In this document: positions 34,501 through 42,365 of the stretch, one piece after another
Position numbering within the stretch: the first letter of the stretch is position 1
Layout of the letters: every line of letters begins with the position of its first letter
DNA from: Geodermatophilus africanus
GTDB taxonomy: Bacteria; Actinomycetota; Actinomycetes; Mycobacteriales; Geodermatophilaceae
Assembly (NCBI RefSeq): GCF_900107105.1
Contig: NZ_FNOT01000001.1
Coordinates: 248,001-312,000 of the forward strand
Direction of reading: 5' to 3'
DNA: 64,000 bases
Notes under the pieces: generated by a model
What the model saw: the letters and a program-made list of their open reading frames with translations, nothing else
Databases searched by the model: none
Told to the model about the DNA's origin: nothing
Program-made: the position numbers and the translations under genes

Positions 34501-36072
34501 CCGCGTGCCGGCGTGCGCGGTCAGCACCAGCCGGGTGCCGGCCGCGGCGGCCACGGCGAGCAGCGCCTCGGCGTGCGGGTCCAGCTCGCGGGCGACGGTC
34601 GCCGTGCCGACCTGGCGGCGGCCCTGGTACAGCGCCCGGACCTCGGCCCCGGGTGCGTCGTCGGTGCAGGTGGCCGGTCCGAGCCGCAGGCCGTCCTCCG
34701 GCTCGTCACCCTCGAGAGCCCCGACCAGCCGCGCGGCGGCCGACCAGACGCGGGCGTCGTCCCACCCCTCGGCGTCTGCGATGGCCTCGAGCACCACCGG
34801 CGGTCCGGTGCACAGCGCGTCGCCGTCCACGACGACGGTGTCGACCCGGTCCAGCCGGCGGTAGGCCGAGCCGTCCATCGGCAGCACGTCGCGGCGGCAC
34901 AGCAGCAGGTCCAGCGTCGTGGCGAACGCCGCCCGCCCGTGGAAGGCGGCCTTCGGGTTCAGCGCCTTGAGCAGGTCGGCCGAGCGGCCGGGGCGCCCGG
35001 TGAGCCCGAGCAGGCCGAGCGCGGCGGCCAGCTCGGTGGGGGCCAGCCGCTCGGTGTAGGTCTCGACCGGGCCGGGCGGCAGGGGGCGCGGCCGCGGTCC
35101 CGGAGGCGTCAGGGGCTCCCGCTCGCCGTCGTCCGGCTCGGGGCGGCACAGCTCCCACTCGCGGCGCCGCCACACCTGCCGGTGGGCGCGCATCTCCAGG
35201 ACCTCCTGGAACGCGGCGGCGGCGTTGAGCGCGGGCACGGTGGGGCTCTGCGTGAGCGCGTGCAGCAGGGCGCTGACCCCGGAGAAGGTGAGTTCGGTGC
35301 CGGTCGGGCCCACCCGCCGGTACAGCGCCCGCTTGAGCCACGTCTGGGACTCCAGCAGCGCGACGGCGAGGGTCGCGTGCCGGGTGAGCGCCGGGACCGG
35401 CGTCAGCCTGGCCGCGTAGGCGACGCCGACGGCCGCGAGGTCGATCCCGGTCGCGGCGAGCGCCGCGAGCAGCGGCTCCAGGTCGGCGGGGTGGTCCTCC
35501 CGCGCCGGGAACTGCCCCGTCCCGCCGCGGGCCTTCTCGATGGCGGTCACCGTGCCGACGAGGTCCTCGACGGTGACCTGCCGCTCGTCGAAGGCGACCA
35601 GGACCCGGCCGACGACGTCGTTGACGGTCGCCCACTCCACGCCCTCGAGCCGCTCGAGGTGCCGGCGCAGCGCGGAACGGACCTCCGGGGTCTCCTGCGC
35701 ATCCGGCGCCAGCAGCTCGACCTGCACCCGGCCCCGGTCGGCCCAGACCCGGCGGGTGTGCCGCGCCGGCGGCGGCTCGACCATCCCGCGCGCGGTGTCC
35801 AGCAGGTCGTGCAGATGACCGTCGGGCAGCGGGTCGGCGCCGGTGACGAGGGTGCCGACGGCGCGGGTGCCGGTGACCGCGGCGGCGTGGGCCAGGGACA
35901 GCGAGGCGCGGGCGCCCCGGCGGGCGACGGACGCGGTCTCCCCCACGAGCCCAGCAGTGCCGCCCACGAGCCCGGCGGTGACGCCGGCCCCGGCCACGAC
36001 ACCGGCAGCAGCCAGCCCGGCGGCCGCGCCGAGCGCGCTGCGGGCCGCACCGAACCGGCGCAGAAGGGCCAT
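31510..36072 (-). CDS. CtpI-like cation-translocating P-type ATPase (1520 residues)
   Basis: A 1520-residue P-type ATPase, about twice the usual length. The core is complete: TGES near residue 836, PEGLPL in helix M4 near 950, the phosphorylated Asp in DKTGTLT near 990, KGAPE, and GDGVND near 1239. The ~700-residue N-terminal extension has two hydrophobic regions, a small ferredoxin-like segment (VQVELLAPDAQETPEVRSAL) and a degenerate second ATPase-like part (VDTVVVDGDAL and VLVVSDTDGPALLAADVSVAPV). This layout matches mycobacterial CtpI. The transported ion is unknown; PEGLP is typical of P2-type pumps. The ATG is preceded by GGGGGAG. Confidence 0.85.
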   Translation of the reverse strand: MALLRRFGAARSALGAAAGLAAAGVVAGAGVTAGLVGGTAGLVGETASVARRGARASLSLAHAAAVTGTRAVGTLVTGADPLPDGHLHDLLDTARGMVEPPPARHTRRVWADRGRVQVELLAPDAQETPEVRSALRRHLERLEGVEWATVNDVVGRVLVAFDERQVTVEDLVGTVTAIEKARGGTGQFPAREDHPADLEPLLAALAATGIDLAAVGVAYAARLTPVPALTRHATLAVALLESQTWLKRALYRRVGPTGTELTFSGVSALLHALTQSPTVPALNAAAAFQEVLEMRAHRQVWRRREWELCRPEPDDGEREPLTPPGPRPRPLPPGPVETYTERLAPTELAAALGLLGLTGRPGRSADLLKALNPKAAFHGRAAFATTLDLLLCRRDVLPMDGSAYRRLDRVDTVVVDGDALCTGPPVVLEAIADAEGWDDARVWSAAARLVGALEGDEPEDGLRLGPATCTDDAPGAEVRALYQGRRQVGTATVARELDPHAEALLAVAAAAGTRLVLTAHAGTREVAAAADEVAPADEPLVDTVRRLQDDGRGVLVVSDTDGPALLAADVSVAPVRPGCSPAWGADLVTGPGLTDACRVVAATAAARTVSRRSVQAALTGNVLGALLAAVGSERYGQQKATSPGKTATTVAMLGGTWAAVRAAGRPVPPPTVHTPWHALDPDEVVHRLAELPAPEDARPVRFRRLRAHPTVRGPSRFVRTVAAELADPLTPVLGTGAAATAMLGEATDAVLVGSVTVANSLVSGLQRLRAETALESLLLEQDVVVHRETDGGREDVPGSALRVGDVVQVEPGDVLACDARLLEAVDLEVDESNLTGESLSVGKSVPATPGAEVADRSCMLFDGTTVVAGRGRAVVVAVGEATQAGRAARAAGGAAPPAGVQARLGELTRQVLPMTLAGGAVVAGLGVLWRRPLRDAVRDGVAVAVAAVPEGLPLVATVAQQAAARRLSRRGAVVRSARVLEALGRVDTVCFDKTGTLTENRLRVARLIPLDGELDEEGLLQLVAAGVGNGDDQAHETDRAVVEAAEERGVCPDGDAGESLPFAAGRGFSAAVRDGRLVVKGAPEVVAARCRDAGDLTGRVQELAAEGLRVLAVADRAHDGADDLEEAAADLTLRGLVGLADTVRESSVAAVEQLRAAGVRVVVATGDHPGTARAIAAQAGVPGADRVVTGAEFARAPDAERARMVRETAVFARLSPEQKVSLVAALRRAGATLAMTGDGVNDAAAIRLADVGVGVSGAESPAARAAADLVLTDLDLTRLVDAVAEGRAMWARVQDAVSVLVGGNAGEVAFTVLGTAFGGRAPLNTRQLLLVNLLTDMFPALAVAVAAPRGTAPGGDDGPLAGHPLAAVLEAGPRRGFAQEVRRMVLVRGAATTAGATAAWTVGRLTGFRGRAGTMGLAALITTQLGQTAWAGRRSPLVLVTAAGSLAVLAAVVQTPGLSRFFGCTPLDPLAWLVVLGCAAAGTAGAEVVPALVARVRGVPPAGPGPARQPRPELEPAPAS

Positions 36073-36159
36073 CGGCTCCCCCGGAACTCGAACCCCGGAA
36101 GCTGGGTGGTTGCGGACGCTACGCCCGTCGGGGCGCGAGCGCGCCCCGCGCCGTCGCCG

Positions 36160-36948
36160 TCACCCCGCGAGCCAGTCCACCGCCTCCCCCGCCACCTCGG
36201 GTGGGACGACGTGGCCGCCGGCGAACTCGCGGTAAGTGACGTCGTGGCCGTCCTCGCGCAGCGCCGGCACGATGCGCCGGCTGGTCCCCTCGACCGGCAG
36301 GACGTCGTCGGCGTCGCCGTGCGAGACGAACACCGCCGCCCGCCCCTCTCGCGCCGAGCCGGGGACGAAGCCCGGGGAGAACGCGACCACCCGGCCGAAC
36401 AGGTCGCCGTTGGCGAGGCCCAGTCCCAGCGCGTAGGAGGCGCCGTCGGAGAACCCGGCCACCGCGACGCGCGCCGGGTCGACCGCGACGGTCGCGAACA
36501 GCCGCTCGAGGGCCCGGTCGAGCAGGGCGGCGTCCTCGCCGAACCGGCCGGTGACCGCGTCCCACGTCGACCCGCGGGAAGCCGGCGCCAGGACCAGCAG
36601 ACCCCGCGCCGCGGCCGGCCCGCCGAGGACCCCGAGACCCGCCTCGGCGTCCCCGCCGGCGCCGTGCAGGGCGACGACGAGCGGCGCCGGGCCGACCGTC
36701 CCGATCCCGGGGGGCACCTGCAGCAGCGGCGGCCGCTCGACCCCCAGGTCCACCGGCTGCGTCCCCGCCGCCGGCGGCGCGGCGGGAGTCCCCGGCTGCG
36801 GGCGGGCGGTCAGGCGGGCGGCCGCGTCCGTGCTCCCGGGCGCCCCCGGCAGCGCCGGCCCGCAGCCGGCGAGGACGCCGGCACCGGCGAGCGCCCCGGC
36901 GGCGCGCAGCAGGCGACGGCGGGTCCACGGGGACCCCGGGGCGGCCAC
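36160..36948 (-). CDS. exported serine hydrolase (PHB-depolymerase/carboxylesterase-like) lipoprotein
   Basis: A 262-residue protein with a signal of mixed Tat and lipoprotein character (RRRLLRAAGALAGAGVLAGC). The alpha/beta-hydrolase fold shows oxyanion segment PLVVALHGAGGDAE, nucleophile elbow GFSDGA, SHGDADDVLP with the acid, and the catalytic His in GGHVVPP. This layout is typical of esterases related to polyhydroxybutyrate depolymerases and LpqC. The GTG at 36946-36948 starts two bases after the stop of the GDSL gene, so translation is coupled and the two esterases are probably exported together. Confidence 0.78.
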   Translation of the reverse strand: MAAPGSPWTRRRLLRAAGALAGAGVLAGCGPALPGAPGSTDAAARLTARPQPGTPAAPPAAGTQPVDLGVERPPLLQVPPGIGTVGPAPLVVALHGAGGDAEAGLGVLGGPAAARGLLVLAPASRGSTWDAVTGRFGEDAALLDRALERLFATVAVDPARVAVAGFSDGASYALGLGLANGDLFGRVVAFSPGFVPGSAREGRAAVFVSHGDADDVLPVEGTSRRIVPALREDGHDVTYREFAGGHVVPPEVAGEAVDWLAG

Positions 36949-36950
36949 CG

Positions 36951-37670
36951 TCAGCCGCCGCCGTGCAGGGCCGCCCAGAAGGCCGCGCGGACGCCGTCGG
37001 CACCCCAGGCGTTGGGCTCGATGAGGGAGCAGAACCAGAGGTCGCGCTGCTCCGGCCGGGCGTCGGGTCGCCGCGGGTCCCCGGCCACCAGCCCGTGGCC
37101 GCGGAAGCGCTCGGCGATCTCGGCCACCGCGGCGCCGTGCCGGGCGGCGGCCTCGCGCAGGGCGTCGTTGAGCTCCCCGATCAGCGCCACGGCGTCCGGC
37201 CAGGGCGGCAGGCCGAGCCGCGCCGCGTTCCCGGTGCCGTCGCTGGGGTCGTACACGGTGCCCACGACGACCCGGCCGCCCGGGGCCAGGACGGCGCCGA
37301 TCGCGGCCAGCGCCGGGTCGAGCGCGGCCGCGACCCGGGCGACGACCGCACGGGCCGCCGCGGTGTCCCCGTACGCGCCGAGCAGGTCGTTGCCGCCGAT
37401 GGTGAGCGTGACCAGCCGGGGCCGCGTCGGGAGCGCGGCGAGCCGGGGCAGCTGCGCCTCCAGCAGCGTGCGGGTCGTCGCGCCGTCGGTGGCCAGCAGC
37501 GCGAACGCCGTCCCGGGCGCGGTGCTGCGCAGGTCGCGCCCGCGCCACTCCGGGAAGTCGTCGTCCCGGTTGGCGTACAGCAGACTGGCCCCGCCGCGGC
37601 CGGGGCCGCCGGAGTAGTCGTCGATCGAGATGGAGTCGCCGAGCGCGACGTACCCCCCGGAGCCGGTCAC
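36951..37670 (-). CDS. SGNH/GDSL-family hydrolase
   Basis: A 239-residue hydrolase. Block I is YVALGDSISID with nucleophile Ser13, block III is LTIGGNDLLGAYG, and the Gly oxyanion residue lies between. In block V the usual D-x-x-H-P-N is replaced by LIEPNAWGADGVR, so Glu stands where the catalytic His is expected; this may be a subfamily trait or mean altered activity. No signal peptide was seen from the GTG at 37668-37670, although a longer start might exist. It is coupled to the downstream lipoprotein hydrolase. Confidence 0.75.
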   Translation of the reverse strand: MTGSGGYVALGDSISIDDYSGGPGRGGASLLYANRDDDFPEWRGRDLRSTAPGTAFALLATDGATTRTLLEAQLPRLAALPTRPRLVTLTIGGNDLLGAYGDTAAARAVVARVAAALDPALAAIGAVLAPGGRVVVGTVYDPSDGTGNAARLGLPPWPDAVALIGELNDALREAAARHGAAVAEIAERFRGHGLVAGDPRRPDARPEQRDLWFCSLIEPNAWGADGVRAAFWAALHGGG

Positions 37671-37878
37671 CTCGTCATCGTGCGCGCGGAGGCGGTCGGC
37701 CGCGCCCCGCGCGGCGCCACCGCGGCGGCGGGGACCTCGTCCGGGCCCGGGAGGGACACCGGCCGGGCACCCGCGGAACGGCCCGGCTTGGGCGACATTC
37801 CCCGCTCGGTGGGCGGCCACGCCGCTGCCCTGGCTACCGTGGTAGGGGGAACGGGGGCCGCGGCGAGGGGACGGACAG

Positions 37879-38853
37879 GTGGACACGGCGCTGCAGGACG
37901 GGGTCGTCCGCGCCCGCGGGCCGCGCTACCGGCACGACGCGCTGTTCTTCTCCTCCCCCGGCGAGCTGGCCGCAGCGACGGTTCCCTTCGTCCGGGACGG
38001 CCTGGCCGCCGGGGACGCCGTGGTCGTCGCCGCCTCCCCCGCCACCGCCGACCTCGTCCGGACGGCCGTCGACGGCGACGAGCGGGTCCGCATGCTCGAG
38101 CGGGGCGAGGCCTACGCCCGTCGCACCCCCGCGGCGGTGACCGCGTTCCGGCGGCTGACCGACGAGCTCACCGCGGCCGGCGCAGCCGGCGTGCGGGTGG
38201 TCGGCGAGACCGACTTCGGGCGCACCGAGCGCGAGTGGCTGGAGTGGCAGCGCTACGAGGCGGTGCTGAACCGCGTGCTCGCCCCCTGGCCGCTGTGGGG
38301 ACTGTGCGTCTTCGACACCACGCGGCTGCCCGAGCCGGTGCTGGAGTCCGTCGCCCGCACCCACCCCGCCGTTGTCGTCGGCCGCTCCCGCACGGCCAAC
38401 CCGCACTTCGTCGACCCCGCGGAGTACCTCCGCGGGCTGCCGGTGCCGCCGGAGCCGCTGCAGGGCTCCGCTCCCCGGCTGGCCGTGGACGACGTCGCCG
38501 ACCCCATCGCACTGCGGCACGCCGTCGCCGCCGAGCTGGCTTCCGTCCGGGGCCCGCGCGAGGTGGTCGAGGACTTTCTGCTCGCCGTCGACGAGACGAC
38601 CTCCAACGCCATCCGGCACGGGGCGCCGCCCGTGGGCCTGCGGCTGTGGACCTCGGCCGACCGGCTGGTGTGCACGGTGACCGACGCCGGTCCGGGCCCG
38701 GACGACCCGTTCGCCGGCTACGGCCCGGCCCACGGCACCGACCTCTCCCGCGGCGGCATGGGCGTGTGGCTGGCCCGCCAGCTGTGCGACCACGTCGACA
38801 TCAGCCCCGGACCGGACGGCGTCACGGTGCGGCTGACGACCGCGCTGCGCTGA
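37879..38853 (+). CDS. MEDS-domain sensor with anti-sigma-type HATPase
   Basis: A 324-residue regulator with two domains. Residues ~15-190 form a MEDS sensory domain (HDALFFSSPGELAAATVPFVRDGLAAGDAVVVA, then VVGETDFGRTEREWLEWQRYEA). Residues ~215-324 form an RsbW-like histidine-kinase-type ATPase (VEDFLLAVDETTSNAIRHG N-box and GGMGVWLARQLCDHV). Such proteins usually phosphorylate an anti-anti-sigma factor in stress-response switching. No sigma or anti-anti-sigma gene is adjacent. The GTG at 37879 follows GAGGGGACGGACAG. Confidence 0.85.
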   Translation: MDTALQDGVVRARGPRYRHDALFFSSPGELAAATVPFVRDGLAAGDAVVVAASPATADLVRTAVDGDERVRMLERGEAYARRTPAAVTAFRRLTDELTAAGAAGVRVVGETDFGRTEREWLEWQRYEAVLNRVLAPWPLWGLCVFDTTRLPEPVLESVARTHPAVVVGRSRTANPHFVDPAEYLRGLPVPPEPLQGSAPRLAVDDVADPIALRHAVAAELASVRGPREVVEDFLLAVDETTSNAIRHGAPPVGLRLWTSADRLVCTVTDAGPGPDDPFAGYGPAHGTDLSRGGMGVWLARQLCDHVDISPGPDGVTVRLTTALR

Positions 38854-38875
38854 GCGCCCCTGCCAGACTGCCGGC

Positions 38876-39160
38876 GTGCACCTGGTCCTGGAGTACACGC
38901 TGGCCGACGACTACCTGGAGCGCCGGGCGGCGCTGCGGGACGACCACCTGGCGCTGGCCCGGGCGGCCCACGAGCGCGGCGAGCTGCTGATGGCCGGGGC
39001 CCTCCCCGACCCGTACGACCGCGCCCTGCTGGTGTGGACGGCGCCGCGCGAGGTGGTGGAGCGCTTCGTCGCGTCCGACCCCTACGTCGTGCAGGGGCTG
39101 GTGACCGGCTGGACCATCCGGCCGTGGGCGGTCGTCATCGGGGCTGCACCAGGATCTTGA
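38876..39160 (+). CDS. YciI-family protein
   Basis: A 94-residue alpha/beta protein of the YCII fold. HLVLEYTLADDYLERRAALRDDHLALARAAHERGELLMAGAL has the conserved His-Asp pair region, and DPYVVQGLVTGWTIRPW is typical. YciI proteins are related to muconolactone isomerases; most have unknown substrates. The GTG at 38876 starts 22 bp after the anti-sigma gene. Its 3' end overlaps the convergent dehydrogenase by 26 bases. Confidence 0.82.
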   Translation: MHLVLEYTLADDYLERRAALRDDHLALARAAHERGELLMAGALPDPYDRALLVWTAPREVVERFVASDPYVVQGLVTGWTIRPWAVVIGAAPGS

Positions 39161-40193
39161 CGTTCTCCTCCTTGTTGTCGACCAGCTCCCGGAAGCCCTG
39201 ATCGACGATCTCGTCCAGCCCGATCCGCCCGGTGATGAACTGGAAGGGGTCGACCCGGCCGGCGGCGACCATCTCGATCGTCGCCGGGTGGTCGTCGGCG
39301 TAGGCGAGGCTGCCGAGCACACTGACCTCGCGGAACACCAGGTCGTTCATCGCGACCCGGGCGTCGTGACCCCAGATCGCGACGTTGACGCAGGTGCCGC
39401 CGGCCCGGGTCGAGCGGATGGCCGTCGCCAGCACCTGGTCGACGCCGGCGCACTCGAAGGTGACGTCCGCGCCGCGGCCCGCCGTCAGCTCGTCGACCGC
39501 CTCGACGACGTCGACCTCGCGCGGGTCGAGCACGGTCGACGCACCGGCGACGGCCGCCTTCTGCTTGCGCGCCTCGGCCGGCTCCACCGAGACGACCTCC
39601 TCCACGCCGGCGGCGCGCAGGGCGGCCGTCGTCACCAGCCCGATCGGGCCCGCACCGAAGACCACCGCCGAGTGGCCCGGGCGGGCGCGGGAGAGCCGGA
39701 CGGCGTGGTAGGCGACCGCGAGCGGCTCGATGAGCGCGCCGACGTCGGTGCCCAGGTCGCCGAGGGGGTGCACCCAGCGCCGCTCGACCAGGACGTAGCG
39801 CGAGAAGCCCCCGCCGCCGCCGGAGAGCCCCACGAAGCCGAGGGTGCGGCAGACGTTGTAGCGACCTTGCCGGCAGGCGTCGCAGCGGCCGCAGACGACG
39901 TAGGGCTCCACGGCCACCCGGTCGCCGACCCGGACGCCGTCCACGTCCGCGCCAACCTCCGCGACCACGCCGGCGAACTCGTGCCCGAGGGTGACCGGCA
40001 CGGTCTCGCCGGTCAGCGGGTGCGGCGCGCCGGCGGGGGGCGCGAAGATCGGGCCGTCGAGGTACTCGTGCAGGTCGGTGCCGCAGATGCCGCACCACTC
40101 CACCTCGACCAGCACCGTGCCGGGCCGCACCGCGGGCTCGGGCACCTCCTCGACCCTGATGTCGCCGCGACCGTGGAACCGGGCTGCCTTCAT
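39135..40193 (-). CDS. zinc-dependent alcohol dehydrogenase (2,3-butanediol dehydrogenase-like)
   Basis: A 352-residue medium-chain dehydrogenase. Catalytic zinc ligands are Cys in [12 protein letters not shown], His-Glu in LGHEFAGVV and Glu in [11 protein letters not shown]. The structural zinc loop [15 protein letters not shown] is complete, and the nucleotide fold shows [12 protein letters not shown] with an acidic residue later ([11 protein letters not shown]), so NAD is likely. The closest match in pattern is (R,R)-butanediol or threonine-type dehydrogenases. The ATG at 40191-40193 follows GGAGAC. Confidence 0.85.
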   Translation of the reverse strand: MKAARFHGRGDIRVEEVPEPAVRPGTVLVEVEWCGICGTDLHEYLDGPIFAPPAGAPHPLTGETVPVTLGHEFAGVVAEVGADVDGVRVGDRVAVEPYVVCGRCDACRQGRYNVCRTLGFVGLSGGGGGFSRYVLVERRWVHPLGDLGTDVGALIEPLAVAYHAVRLSRARPGHSAVVFGAGPIGLVTTAALRAAGVEEVVSVEPAEARKQKAAVAGASTVLDPREVDVVEAVDELTAGRGADVTFECAGVDQVLATAIRSTRAGGTCVNVAIWGHDARVAMNDLVFREVSVLGSLAYADDHPATIEMVAAGRVDPFQFITGRIGLDEIVDQGFRELVDNKEENVKILVQPR

Positions 40194-40294
40194 GGCGTCG
40201 TCTCCGTCCGTCGGTGGACCCCCGCGCGGGAGGCTGCCGACAGGACACCGCGACCCGCCCGGTCCCCGGCAGCGTTGCAGCCGGTTGCACCCGG

Positions 40295-40342
40295 CCCCCT
40301 GCCGGGTCCCGTCGCGAGCTTGCGAGCGGCGGGGGCAGGGGG
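40295..40342 (-). terminator. hairpin after the 195-residue membrane-protein gene
   Basis: CCCCCTGCC (40295-40303) pairs with GGCAGGGGG (40334-40342) with further pairing inside, directly after the stop at 40346 on the minus strand. Confidence 0.6.
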
Positions 40343-40345
40343 TCC

Positions 40346-40933
40346 TCAATCAGGCAGCAGCCGGCGCAGCACGCCCTTGGCCGTCGCCCCGACGCGGTAG
40401 GACTGCACCAGCCAGGAGTTGCAGACGATGTTCGCGCCGGCCAGCGTTGGGACGACGAACTGGGTCACCCGCTGCCGGCGCTGCCACTTCGCGACCTCCG
40501 GCGGGGTGCCGGCGATGGGCAGGGTGGCGTCCTTGACCTCCACCTGCTCGCCGCGGCGCGCGGCCTCCTCGGCGGCCTTGCCGATCTTGTTGCCGCTGTA
40601 GGCGGCGTAGGCGGTGGCGCCCGCACCGGCCACGGCCAGGCCGGCCTTGAGCGCGCCGACGGTGCCGAAGCCCTGCTGCAGGGCGATCCGCCGGCCGCCG
40701 ACCTGGGTGAGCCGCAGCCCGGCGAGCAGCGTGGCGGCGATGCCGCCGAACTGAGCGGGCTGGAAACGGCTCCAGGCCGAGCCCGCCACGCGGATGCGGT
40801 CGAGGCCCTGCGACAGGTCCTGGCCGGACTTGTTCACCCCGGCGATCCCCATCACCGCTCCGCCGAACCACAGGGCCGAGCCCAGGTCGTGCACCGACTG
40901 CGCGACGAAATGATTGTCGGTGTTGGTGGTCAT
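40346..40933 (-). CDS. conserved hypothetical protein with hydrophobic segments
   Basis: A 195-residue protein. It starts [29 protein letters not shown] and has further hydrophobic segments ([48 protein letters not shown]), so it is probably membrane-associated with four helices. I recognise the pattern from actinobacterial hypothetical proteins but no function. GGAGGAA lies just before the ATG at 40931-40933, giving a firm start. Confidence 0.65.
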   Translation of the reverse strand: MTTNTDNHFVAQSVHDLGSALWFGGAVMGIAGVNKSGQDLSQGLDRIRVAGSAWSRFQPAQFGGIAATLLAGLRLTQVGGRRIALQQGFGTVGALKAGLAVAGAGATAYAAYSGNKIGKAAEEAARRGEQVEVKDATLPIAGTPPEVAKWQRRQRVTQFVVPTLAGANIVCNSWLVQSYRVGATAKGVLRRLLPD

Positions 40934-41278
40934 CTGTTCCTCCGTCGGTGGTGTGCCCGCGTGAGTGGCCGCCCCTACCCGCACCCGCGTCCGCATAACG
41001 GGACACGCCCGTCCGGTCCGAGACACGCCGCGGGACCACTCCGGCCTGCAGGGAGGCGGCCGTCGGGGGTGTCGGTGGGGGGTGCGCGGCCCGGCTCGAC
41101 GTCCTCACCGACCGCACCGACGTGCCCACGTGACCGGTCTCCTGCGGGGTACCCGCCCGGACGCGCGTCGCGTGAGGGAGGCTGGAGGGTGCGGCCGCGC
41201 CTCCCTCCCGGGACGGCGGGGCCGGAGGACAGCCGGTGGGACGGGCCCGCCGGCGACGAGCAGTGCAGGAGCACGTGG

Positions 41279-42214
41279 ATGCCGCAGGGCACGGTGAAGT
41301 GGTTCAACGGCGAGAAGGGGTTCGGGTTCATCGCACCCGACGACGGAGGGCGTGACGTGTTCGTCCACTTCTCCGCGATCGCCGACGACGGTGGGTTCCG
41401 CAGCCTCGACGAGGGGCAGCAGGTGGAGTTCGAGGCCAGCGAGGGTCAGCGCGGGCCGCAGGCCGACTCGGTGCGGCCGATCGGCGGCGCCCCGCGCCGC
41501 CCGGAGCGCGGTCGGGACGACCGGGGCCGCGGGCGGGAGGACGACCGGGGTCGCGGGCGGGAGGACGACCGGAGCCGCGGCGGCGACCGCGGACGGCCGT
41601 CGCGGGGCGGGCGCGCCACGGGCACCGTCTCCTGGTTCGACGACGGGAAGGGTTTCGGGTTCATCCAGCCCGACGACGGCAGCCCGGACGTCTTCGTGCA
41701 CTTCTCGGCGATCGCCGACCGGGGCGGCTACCGCAGCCTCGAGGAGGGCCAGCGGGTCGAGTTCGACGTCACCCAGGGCCAGCGCGGCCCGCAGGCCGAG
41801 GACGTGCGGCCGGCCGAGCGCGGCGGCGGCTCGCGGGACGGCGGCGGGTACGGCTCGTCCGACCGCGGCGGCTACCAGGACCGGGACCGCGGCGGGTACC
41901 AGGACCGGGACCGTGGCGGCTACCGCGACTCCGGCGGGTTCCGCGACGGGGGCCGGGACGCCGGGCGCGGCGGCGCCGGCGGGGGTCGCCGTCCCTCGGG
42001 CGGCGGTCGGGCCAACGGCACGGTGAAGTGGTTCAACGCCGAGAAGGGCTTCGGGTTCATCGAGCCCGACGACGGCGGGCCCGACGTGTTCGTGCACTTT
42101 TCGGCGATCGCCGACCGCGGCGGCTACCGCAGCCTCGACGAGGGGCAGCGGGTCGAGTTCGAGGCCAGCGAGGGTCAGCGCGGCCGGCAGGCCGACCGGG
42201 TCGACCCGGCCTGA
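41279..42214 (+). CDS. three-cold-shock-domain protein with RG-rich linkers
   Basis: A 311-residue protein with three complete cold-shock domains at residues 1-66, 113-177 and 245-310. Each has RNP1 (KGFGFI) and RNP2 (VFVHFSAI). They are joined by disordered linkers: 67-112 (GRGREDDR repeats) and 178-244 (DRGGYQDR repeats, Gly-rich). Ordinary bacterial Csp proteins are single domains of about 67-70 residues that bind single-stranded RNA or DNA. Three domains plus Arg-Gly-rich linkers suggest a multivalent RNA chaperone that could condense with RNA. The ATG at 41279 follows CAGGAG, and two terminator-like hairpins follow the gene. Confidence 0.9.
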   Translation: MPQGTVKWFNGEKGFGFIAPDDGGRDVFVHFSAIADDGGFRSLDEGQQVEFEASEGQRGPQADSVRPIGGAPRRPERGRDDRGRGREDDRGRGREDDRSRGGDRGRPSRGGRATGTVSWFDDGKGFGFIQPDDGSPDVFVHFSAIADRGGYRSLEEGQRVEFDVTQGQRGPQAEDVRPAERGGGSRDGGGYGSSDRGGYQDRDRGGYQDRDRGGYRDSGGFRDGGRDAGRGGAGGGRRPSGGGRANGTVKWFNAEKGFGFIEPDDGGPDVFVHFSAIADRGGYRSLDEGQRVEFEASEGQRGRQADRVDPA

Positions 42215-42248
42215 GAGAGGGCCACCCTTCCCCCACGCCTCGGAGAAG

Positions 42249-42301
42249 GGCCCCGTCCTCCTCACCGCTCGCGAGCTCGCGGCGAGCCTCTGGACGGGGC
42301 C
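42249..42301 (+). terminator. terminator hairpin of the cold-shock gene
   Basis: GGCCCCGTCC (42249-42258) pairs with GGACGGGGCC (42292-42301). A second inner stem (42267-42272 with 42282-42287) lies in the loop. Confidence 0.6.
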
Positions 42302-42320
42302 GGCCCTGGACGGGGCCTCG

Positions 42321-42355
42321 CGCCGGCGCCGCGCCCTCCGGGTGCGGCGCCGGCG
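42321..42355. terminator. second hairpin between convergent genes
   Basis: CGCCGGCGCCGC (42321-42332) pairs perfectly with 42344-42355 around an 11-nt loop, 10 bp from the stop of the convergent flavoprotein gene. Confidence 0.65.
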
Positions 42356-42365
42356 GGCCCGCCGG

